DNA of 63,329 nt, from positions 1-63,329 of the forward strand of contig CAIOJR010000261.1 of assembly GCA_903858685.1 (NCBI GenBank), written 5' to 3'. The notes under the pieces are model-generated. The model ran no database searches, was not told the DNA's origin, and saw only the letters and a program-made list of their open reading frames with translations. Source of the DNA: an uncultured Caulobacterales bacterium. GTDB lineage: Bacteria; Pseudomonadota; Alphaproteobacteria; Caulobacterales; Caulobacteraceae. Of the stretch, positions 17,448-23,392 are shown one piece after another; position 1 is the stretch's first letter, and each line of letters begins with the position of its first letter. The translations under genes were made by a program, and so were the position numbers.

Positions 17448-17921
17448 ATGTCCATAGAACTTGAAATCAATGGCGTGAAGCGACCCGTCAACGCCGACCC
17501 CGATACGCCGCTTTTGTGGGTGTTGCGCGATGAATTGCACCTGACGGGAACCAAATACGGCTGCGGTATCGCCCAGTGCGGCGCATGTACGGTGCATCTG
17601 AACGGTCAGGCCGTGCGCGCCTGCCAGACGCCGATTGGCACAGTGGGGGCCGCCAAAATCACGACGATCGAAGGCTTGGGCGGCGCTCATCCGGTTCAGG
17701 CGGCCTGGGTCAAGCACGACGTGCCGCAGTGTGGCTATTGCCAGTCGGGTCAGATCATGTCCGCTACCGCGCTTCTCGCGGCTACGGCCAAGCCGACCGA
17801 TGAAGAGATTGACGCCGCGATGAGCGGAAATCTTTGCCGCTGCGGGACCTATCAGCGCATTCGCAGCGCCATCAAGGACGCCAGCGGCCAGTTGTCGGCC
17901 AGCGCCGACGCGACAGTCTGA
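17448..17921 (+). CDS. (2Fe-2S)-binding subunit of molybdenum hydroxylase (isoquinoline 1-oxidoreductase alpha-like)
   Basis: The 157-residue protein has the two [2Fe-2S] cluster domains of the xanthine oxidase family. The plant-type ferredoxin cluster uses Cys39, 44, 47 and 59 ([12 protein letters not shown]). The all-helical second cluster uses Cys95 and 98 (CGYC) and Cys130 and 132 ([10 protein letters not shown]). It passes electrons from the Moco subunit encoded 14 bases downstream. Like IorA, and unlike xanthine dehydrogenase, no FAD-subunit gene accompanies it, so electrons probably go to a cytochrome or another membrane carrier. The ribosome site GGAGGA is 7 bases before ATG. Confidence 0.95.
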   Translation: MSIELEINGVKRPVNADPDTPLLWVLRDELHLTGTKYGCGIAQCGACTVHLNGQAVRACQTPIGTVGAAKITTIEGLGGAHPVQAAWVKHDVPQCGYCQSGQIMSATALLAATAKPTDEEIDAAMSGNLCRCGTYQRIRSAIKDASGQLSASADATV

Positions 17922-17935
17922 ACGGGGAAGACGAC

Positions 17936-20167
17936 ATGTATATCAAACATCTCGCCCCCACGGGCGAACCCACTGAACGCGGATCTGACCAGGGCGCCAG
18001 CCGACGCGATGTCCTGGTGATCGGCGCGGCGCTGGTCGGCGGCTCGCTGATGGTCGGCTGTTCCCCTGCAGATATCATGGGCGCAGGCGCGCCGAAGCAT
18101 GATTTCGGCGCCTTTGGTCCGTTCATCAAGATCGGCGCGGATGGCGCTGTGACCGTGATGAACAAGCATCAGGAGATGGGGCAGGGCAATCACGCGGGGC
18201 TGGGCGCCATTGTGGCTGAGGAAATGGACGCCGACTGGTCCACCCTCAAGGTCGAGCAGTCCGCAGCCAACGCCAAGGTCTACGCCAATTCACTGATGGG
18301 CGTTCAGGGCACCGGCGGCTCCACCGCCATCGCCAATAGCTGGATGCAATTGCGCACGGCCGGCGCGGCTGCGCGCGGCATGTTCGTGCAGGCGGCGGCC
18401 GCCAGCTGGAATGTTCCAGCGTCCGAAATCTTGGTGAAAAGCGGCGTGGTGTCTCATCCGTCCGGAAAGACCGCGCATTTCGGCGAGTTGTTGGCTGCGG
18501 CGGCCAAGGTGACGCCGAGTGCGTCTCCCACGCTGAAGGATCCGAAGAACTTCACCCTGATCGGCACAGACCGCGTGCGGCGCAAGGATAGCGCGGCAAA
18601 GTCCACGGGCCAGGCGCGCTATACGCAGGACGTCTATCTGCCGGACATGCTGACGGCTGTGGTCGCCCATGCGCCGCGCTTTGGCGCCAAGCTGAAAACA
18701 TTCGATGCGACCGAAGCGCGCAAGGTCAAGGGCGTGGTGGACGTATTCGCCATCCCGACCGGCGTGGCCGTCGTGGCTGAGGGTGTCTATGCCGCACGCA
18801 AGGGCCGTGACGCCCTGAAGCTGGATTGGGACGTATCGAAGGCCGAAACGCGCTCCTCGGCGGACCTGTTGGCGGATTATCACAAGATCGCGAAAGGCGA
18901 GTTGACGCCGGCCGACGACAAGTGGGCGTCCTTCACCGCCAAGGGCGATGCTTCGGGCAAGTTTGACGGCGCAGACGTGCTGCACGCCAGCTACGACTTC
19001 CCCTATCTGGCCCATGCTGCGATGGAGCCGATGAATTGCGTCGCGCAGGTCAAGGGTGCGAAGTGCAAGCTGACCTATGGCGCGCAAGGCCATTCGCTGG
19101 ACCAGATGGCGGCGGCGACCGTGGTGCTCAACCTGCCGGGTGCGATCGAGATCGAGACCCTGTTTGCGGGCGGCAGCTTTGGAAGGCGCTCCAGCATTGA
19201 TTCGGACTTCGTGGTCGAAGCCGTGCAGATCGCAAAGCATGTGGGCAAGTTCAGGCCGGTCAAACTGGTCTGGACGCGCGAGGACGACATGACTGCGGGC
19301 CGCTATCGCCCCATGGCTCACCACGCCGTAGCGGTGAAGGTGGACAAGGACGGCTATCCAGCCGCCTGGCGTCACCGCGTGGTGATTCAGTCCTTCGCCA
19401 AGGGCACGATGATGGCCTCCATGATGGTGAAGAACAATATCGACGCCACCACGGTGGAGGGCGTGCTGGGCTCCCCCTATCTGGAAGCGACTCCAGTGGT
19501 GGATGCTCAGGTCTTCACGCCCCATTCGCCGGTGACGACCCTGTGGTGGCGCTCGGTCGGCGCGACCCATGCTGCGCCGGTGATGGAGCACACGATCGAT
19601 CAGCTGGCCGCGCGCGCCAAGATTGATCCGGTGGCCTATCGCCGCGAACTCTATCGCCGCGCTGGTCCCGCCGCCGCGCGCCACCTGGCGGTGTTGAATC
19701 TTGCCGCTGAAAAGGCAGGCTGGGGAACGCCGCTTGCAGACGGCTGGGTGCGCGGCGTGGCCGTGCATGAAAGCTTCGGCTCGGTCGTGGCCAATGTGTG
19801 CGAGGTCAAGCTGGTCGACGGCGCGCCAAAGGTGCGCAAGGTGACGGTGGCCGTGGATTGCGGGGTCGCCATCGCCCGTGACCAGATCGCCGCCCAAATG
19901 GAGGGCGGCACCTGCTATGGCCTGTCCGCCGCACTCTACGGGGCCGTCACATTGAAGAACGGCGCGCCGGAACAGACCAATTTCGACACCTACCGTGCGC
20001 TGCGTTTCAATGAAGCGCCGGTGGTGGAGACCCATATCCTGCCCTCCGCAAATGCGCCTTCGGGCGTCGGCGAACCGGGCACGCCGGTGATCATGGCGTC
20101 GCTTCCCAATGCGATACTGGCGGCGACCGGCAAGCCCGTGTCGAGCTTCCCGATCGTTCAGGCCTGA
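17936..20167 (+). CDS. Molybdopterin-binding subunit of molybdenum hydroxylase (isoquinoline 1-oxidoreductase beta-like), Tat-exported
   Basis: I start at ATG 17936, after GGGGAAG; upstream in-frame codons overlap the first subunit. The 743-residue product begins with a twin-arginine signal: SRRDVLVIG (Arg23-24) and a hydrophobic stretch ending MVGCS, which could also be a lipobox at Cys42. The Moco-domain motifs are present: MNKHQEMGQGNHAGLGAIVA, GTGGSTAIA, GGSFGRRSS and, near the C-terminus, GVGEPGTPVI with the conserved catalytic Glu. The enzyme should hydroxylate an N-heteroaromatic compound or oxidise an aldehyde in the periplasm; the substrate is unknown. No XdhC-type maturation gene is visible in this window. 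Confidence 0.93.
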   Translation: MYIKHLAPTGEPTERGSDQGASRRDVLVIGAALVGGSLMVGCSPADIMGAGAPKHDFGAFGPFIKIGADGAVTVMNKHQEMGQGNHAGLGAIVAEEMDADWSTLKVEQSAANAKVYANSLMGVQGTGGSTAIANSWMQLRTAGAAARGMFVQAAAASWNVPASEILVKSGVVSHPSGKTAHFGELLAAAAKVTPSASPTLKDPKNFTLIGTDRVRRKDSAAKSTGQARYTQDVYLPDMLTAVVAHAPRFGAKLKTFDATEARKVKGVVDVFAIPTGVAVVAEGVYAARKGRDALKLDWDVSKAETRSSADLLADYHKIAKGELTPADDKWASFTAKGDASGKFDGADVLHASYDFPYLAHAAMEPMNCVAQVKGAKCKLTYGAQGHSLDQMAAATVVLNLPGAIEIETLFAGGSFGRRSSIDSDFVVEAVQIAKHVGKFRPVKLVWTREDDMTAGRYRPMAHHAVAVKVDKDGYPAAWRHRVVIQSFAKGTMMASMMVKNNIDATTVEGVLGSPYLEATPVVDAQVFTPHSPVTTLWWRSVGATHAAPVMEHTIDQLAARAKIDPVAYRRELYRRAGPAAARHLAVLNLAAEKAGWGTPLADGWVRGVAVHESFGSVVANVCEVKLVDGAPKVRKVTVAVDCGVAIARDQIAAQMEGGTCYGLSAALYGAVTLKNGAPEQTNFDTYRALRFNEAPVVETHILPSANAPSGVGEPGTPVIMASLPNAILAATGKPVSSFPIVQA

Positions 20168-20218
20168 CAGGGACGCGCGCCTCATAGGGCGGCGCCAAGA
20201 GATTTCTGGTCAAGAGGC

Positions 20219-20258
20219 CCCATCATCCGCACTATCCGCAGGCGGATGATGGGCCGTC
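20219..20258 (+). terminator. Rho-independent terminator-like hairpin after molybdenum hydroxylase operon
   Basis: CCCATCATCCGC (20219-20230) pairs perfectly with GCGGATGATGGG (20242-20253) around an 11-base loop. A weak pyrimidine tract (GTCTCTTT) follows. It lies about 50 bases past the stop of the Moco subunit and before the MgtC gene. Confidence 0.6.
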
Positions 20259-20280
20259 TCTTTGGCTATGGAGCCTCGAC

Positions 20281-20973
20281 ATGACGACAGCGCTTGGGGC
20301 CGTGTTCGGCTCCCTCGGACTGGCCTGGGTGGCGGGCATGGCGGTTGGGCTGGAGCGAAGCTTCAACGGACGCGCGGCGGGGTTTCGAACCCATGCACTG
20401 GTCGCACTGGCGTCTGCCGCCGTCATGACGATAGCGCGGTTGCCAGCGCTTTCGCCGGGCGCCTATGTGGGGGCAGGGCCCATGCTGGACCCTTCGCATC
20501 TGGCGCAGGGATTGATGACCGGCGTGGGATTTCTTGGCGCAGGCGTCATCTTCAAGGAGGGCGTCTCGATTCAGGGGCTGACGACTGCGGCGTCCATCTG
20601 GTCGACCGCGGCCTTTGGCGCCCTGTTCGGGGTTGGCCTATGGGCGCCGGCCGCCATGGCGACCATCTTGGTGATTCTCACCCTGACCGTGCTGCGCTGG
20701 GTGGAAGCGCGTCTGGCCAACACCGCCTACGCCATGGGCGTCTTTCAGTTTCGTGCGAGCGAGGCGCCGGGAGAGCAGGGTCTCAGGGACATGCTGGGCC
20801 TGGCGGCCGTCGAATTTGATGATGTGAGTTTCAGCTTACAATCTTCGGAACAAATTCTTGAATATTCCGGAGTGTTGCGCACGAGACGTCCGTCCGGTCT
20901 GGCGGGATTGTCCGAAAAGTTGGCTGGCGCGACAGGCTTGCTGAACTATCGGATCGACCGAATCGGAAAGTAG
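20281..20973 (+). CDS. MgtC/SapB family membrane protein
   Basis: The 230-residue product has four to five hydrophobic segments and the family signature: GLAWVAGMAVGLERSFNGRA then GFRTHALVALASAA. GVGFLGAGVIFKEG and GLTTAASIWSTAAFGALFGV follow. MgtC-like proteins help growth at low Mg2+ or inside hosts; in Salmonella MgtC inhibits the F-ATP synthase. The C-terminal soluble part (about residues 155-230) is ACT-like in length. Codon use becomes AT-richer near the 3' end, where the low-GC patch begins. Confidence 0.9.
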   Translation: MTTALGAVFGSLGLAWVAGMAVGLERSFNGRAAGFRTHALVALASAAVMTIARLPALSPGAYVGAGPMLDPSHLAQGLMTGVGFLGAGVIFKEGVSIQGLTTAASIWSTAAFGALFGVGLWAPAAMATILVILTLTVLRWVEARLANTAYAMGVFQFRASEAPGEQGLRDMLGLAAVEFDDVSFSLQSSEQILEYSGVLRTRRPSGLAGLSEKLAGATGLLNYRIDRIGK

Positions 20974-21028
20974 CCGCTGGGGCGCGGTTATTCTTGAGGC
21001 GGGTCAAAGCATTTCCCGAAAAATGGGC

Positions 21029-21042
21029 GCGTTCATGAACGC
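21029..21042. promoter_or_regulatory. Perfect 14-bp palindrome (operator-like) before the quinone-oxidoreductase-like gene
   Basis: GCGTTCATGAACGC is its own reverse complement and lies 26 bases before the ATG at 21069. It is a good candidate for a repressor site controlling this flavoprotein gene; no regulator gene is adjacent. Confidence 0.5.
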
Positions 21043-21068
21043 CAACCATTCAGTTCGGAGTAAATTCT

Positions 21069-21662
21069 ATGAAGCAGGCAGTCATTGTCGCGCATCCGAA
21101 CGCGGACAGCTACACAGTTTCAGTGGCGAAGGCGTTTCGTGAGTCGGCTGAACAGGCCGGAGGGGTCGTTGTTTTTCGCGATCTATATCGAATGGGCTTC
21201 GATCCCTGTCTTCATTCAGAAGAAATTCCCGGAAATTCAAATTTCAAGGTGCGAGAAGATGTCGCAGGGGAGCGGGCTCTGATTTCCGACGTGGATACAT
21301 TTGTTTTGATCTATCCACTCTGGTTGAACGCGCCGCCCGCCATGATGAAAGGCTATATTGATAGAGTATTCGGTTATGGTTTTGGCTTTGGCCCTGAAAA
21401 TGATGGGCTGGAGCCGCGGCTGAGCGGCCGTAAATTATTGAGTATAACTTCGTCTGGTGCGCCGCGACATTGGGTTGTTGATACAGGTGCACTTAACGCC
21501 GTGCGCACTTTATTTGACACTCACCTTGCTAAAGTGTGCGGCCTCGCCGTTCTTGACCATATTCATTTCGGTTCCATAACCCCGTCCATGACTGCGGAAT
21601 CTGTTGAGAGGAACCTGAATTCAGTACGAAACACAGCTTCGTGGCTTAATCGGGCAGCTTGA
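21069..21662 (+). CDS. NAD(P)H-dependent flavodoxin-fold oxidoreductase (NQO1/MdaB-like)
   Basis: GGAG stands 8 bases before the ATG. The 197-residue protein has the flavodoxin-like fold: VIVAHPNADSYT at the N-terminus binds the FMN/FAD phosphate, VLIYPLWLNAPPAMMKGYID is the second flavin loop, and SITSSGAPRHW is the third. The family (NQO1, MdaB, KefF) makes two-electron reductions of quinones or other electrophiles and protects against redox-cycling toxins. The gene has many A/T-ending codons, unlike its neighbours, and may have been acquired. The palindrome in front suggests inducible expression. Confidence 0.88.
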   Translation: MKQAVIVAHPNADSYTVSVAKAFRESAEQAGGVVVFRDLYRMGFDPCLHSEEIPGNSNFKVREDVAGERALISDVDTFVLIYPLWLNAPPAMMKGYIDRVFGYGFGFGPENDGLEPRLSGRKLLSITSSGAPRHWVVDTGALNAVRTLFDTHLAKVCGLAVLDHIHFGSITPSMTAESVERNLNSVRNTASWLNRAA

Positions 21663-21960
21663 TCAAATTAAAGCCTATTGAAAATCTATTCCAATTGTTG
21701 TTTTTCCTATTCACCGGACTGTCCGGCGATGTAAAAGATGTTGGATGTTGTGTTTTGGTTTTTTCGAAACACACTTAACAGGACTTCGGTAAGGGTGTGG
21801 TCGTAGAGAATTAGTGAGTTCGCTTTTTTATGCGATTGTTGGCTAACAGCGCCGACATCATTGGTTCTGATTTGTTACCCATCACCTGAGGTGTTGCCCA
21901 TTTAATTGGATGGCGTCTATGGAGATCAAGGACGTCGAAGAATTGGAAGGAGTTGTTCGA
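21663..21960. other. AT-rich intergenic region upstream of mucR
   Basis: By my count 19 of 60 bases in 21661-21720 are G or C, far below the surrounding genome. Three inverted repeats are visible: CCGGAC-T-GTCCGG (21714-21726), TGTGTTT...AAACACA (21749-21755 with 21667+100 region, i.e. 21767-21773), and CACCT-G-AGGTG (21883-21893). MucR proteins bind degenerate AT-rich DNA and commonly repress their own gene, so this is a plausible target. An in-frame ATG at 21910 exists but the ribosome site favours GTG 21961. Confidence 0.5.
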
Positions 21961-22401
21961 GTGTCGAATTCGCCCGATCTGATAGAAATGACGACGGAAA
22001 TCGTGTCGGCTTTTGTCAGCAATAGTTCTTTGTCGGCGGGTGACCTGCCGGGACTGATCCATCAGGTTCATAAGACCCTGGCGGAAATTGCAACGGGTGC
22101 GGAGGCGGAACCCGCAGCTCCTGCGCAGCAGCCCGCTGTTGCGCTAAAGAAGTCCATTACTCCGGACTTCCTCATTTGCCTGGAAGATGGTCGCAAGTTC
22201 AAGTCGCTGAAGCGTCACCTGCGCACGAAGTACGATATGTCTCCGGAGCAGTATCGCGCAAAATGGGGTCTGCCTAAGGACTATCCGATGGTTGCGCCGA
22301 ACTATGCTGCCGCGCGGTCCAACCTGGCCAAGCAAAGCGGCCTGGGGCAGGGCGGTCGCAAGCCTTCTGCAAAGACAGTCAAGGCGCGCGTTGCGAAATA
22401 G
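21961..22401 (+). CDS. mucR: MucR/Ros family transcriptional regulator
   Basis: GGAAGGAG lies 8 bases before GTG 21961, and the product then starts (M)SNSPDLIEMTTEIVSAFVS, the usual MucR N-terminus; this beats the ATGs at 21910 and 21919. The 146-residue protein has the Ros/MucR domain CLEDGRKFKSLKRHLRTKY followed by DMSPEQYRAKWGLPKDYPMV. Of the four classical zinc ligands only the first Cys and the first His are clearly kept (CLED instead of CLEC). Many MucR proteins fold this way, some without zinc. In Caulobacter relatives MucR controls cell-cycle and gene-transfer-agent genes; in rhizobia and Brucella, exopolysaccharide and virulence. Confidence 0.93.
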   Translation: MSNSPDLIEMTTEIVSAFVSNSSLSAGDLPGLIHQVHKTLAEIATGAEAEPAAPAQQPAVALKKSITPDFLICLEDGRKFKSLKRHLRTKYDMSPEQYRAKWGLPKDYPMVAPNYAAARSNLAKQSGLGQGGRKPSAKTVKARVAK

Positions 22402-22431
22402 GTTCTTTCCCTCAGGGGATCGTGATTTCAG

Positions 22432-22461
22432 ACGGGGCTCCGCTTTCGGGGCCCCGTTTTC
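22432..22461 (+). terminator. Rho-independent terminator of mucR
   Basis: ACGGGGC (22432-22438) pairs with GCCCCGT (22451-22457); inside it CCG pairs with CGG around CTTT, with one T-G wobble between, giving an 11-bp stem. TTTTCGTT follows directly. It is the clearest intrinsic terminator in the window, 30 bases after the mucR stop. Confidence 0.85.
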
Positions 22462-22543
22462 GTTCCCGCCCTGGCTCAACCTGTCGCCAGAGTTTTACGC
22501 GCCGGTCTGGGCAAGCCTGCTGCAAATCAGCTAGTGTTCACCC

Positions 22544-22927
22544 ATGAGCATGACAGATCGCCGCACGATCATCCTTGTCGCCGGGGCCATAGCCAGCATG
22601 GGCCTGCTGGGCTTTGCGCTGGGATTGCGCCAGACCCAGAAGCCGTCAGCGGATCAGGGCTCCGCGCCCGTCGCGGTCCAGGGGCGTCTGATGAATCTCG
22701 ACGACGTCCCGCACGCCGAGGCGTTGGACGCTTCAGCCGCCAATACGATCATTGATCCGTCGGCCCAGAAGCAGCGTGCGCGCAAGCTGGATGTTGATAA
22801 TGAGGCCGCGGACGGCCCGGACGATGAGCCGGCCGCCGCTGCGCCAGCGCCGGCGCAATCAGCCGCGACGCAACCGGCGCCGCAGCCGTCCGCTCCCGCC
22901 AATACCGCACCGCACGGACCTTTCTAG
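22544..22927 (+). CDS. Small hypothetical protein with N-terminal membrane anchor
   Basis: The 127-residue product has one hydrophobic segment (about residues 9-27, TIILVAGAIASMGLLGFALG) and then a low-complexity tail rich in Asp, Ala, Pro and Gln (AAAAPAPAQSAATQPAPQPS). This is probably a single-pass inner-membrane protein with a disordered periplasmic part. I do not recognise a family. It converges on the PilZ gene with 6 bases between stops. No strong ribosome site is visible, so the start is uncertain (the second ATG, at 22550, is possible). Confidence 0.6.
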   Translation: MSMTDRRTIILVAGAIASMGLLGFALGLRQTQKPSADQGSAPVAVQGRLMNLDDVPHAEALDASAANTIIDPSAQKQRARKLDVDNEAADGPDDEPAAAAPAPAQSAATQPAPQPSAPANTAPHGPF

Positions 22928-22933
22928 GAAGGA

Positions 22934-23266
22934 CTATCGGCTGAGCAGCCGAATCCAGAGCTGCGCACGACGCATCAGTCGCGGCTCTGTTGCGCCTTTC
23001 AGCGGGACCGAACGGGTGAAGACTACCCCGATAAAGGGCTCTGCGCGCCAGACGACTCGCGCCTCGTGCAACATTCCGGCTGTAAGTTGGATGACGTCGA
23101 ACTCATCGGGCGTCTGCACGTCTTCGTCCAGCAACAGCCGGGCGCCCATTTCGGACATATCCTTGATCGTGGCGCGGGCGAACTCTGGCGGTTCGTTCCA
23201 CACGACAGCTATGCTCAATCGAGTACGGCGTCGCGGCAAACGTCTGCGCTCGTCCTGACCCCCCAT
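22934..23266 (-). CDS. PilZ domain protein
   Basis: The 110-residue product is nearly all one PilZ domain. RRRLPRRRTRLS near the N-terminus carries the c-di-GMP-binding RxxxR arginines, and IKDMSEMGARLLLDE holds the [DN]xSxxGA motif. It ends with positions that resemble the closing strands of the barrel (GVVFTRSVPLKG). It probably binds c-di-GMP and relays it to motility, adhesion or polysaccharide functions; no partner gene is adjacent. Confidence 0.82.
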   Translation of the reverse strand: MGGQDERRRLPRRRTRLSIAVVWNEPPEFARATIKDMSEMGARLLLDEDVQTPDEFDVIQLTAGMLHEARVVWRAEPFIGVVFTRSVPLKGATEPRLMRRAQLWIRLLSR

Positions 23267-23392
23267 GCCTAAACCCTGTCTTTGATCATCGAGAAGAACA
23301 TGTAACGATATCAGTCCTAACAGCAGGTTCCCGCTGACGCAGATGCGTCACACGAAAGCGGCATAAGCGTTGAAGTCGCCGGAGGGGTGTAG

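Noticed and set aside
18290-20185. 631-codon open frame on the reverse strand opposite the molybdenum hydroxylase gene
   Set aside because: It is rich in His, Arg and Gly with no domain or signal, and mirrors the third-position GC of a well-supported gene. It is a shadow frame.
21910-21960. ATG starts upstream of the mucR GTG
   Set aside because: They lack a ribosome site, while GGAAGGAG stands 8 bases before GTG 21961 and the family N-terminus begins there.
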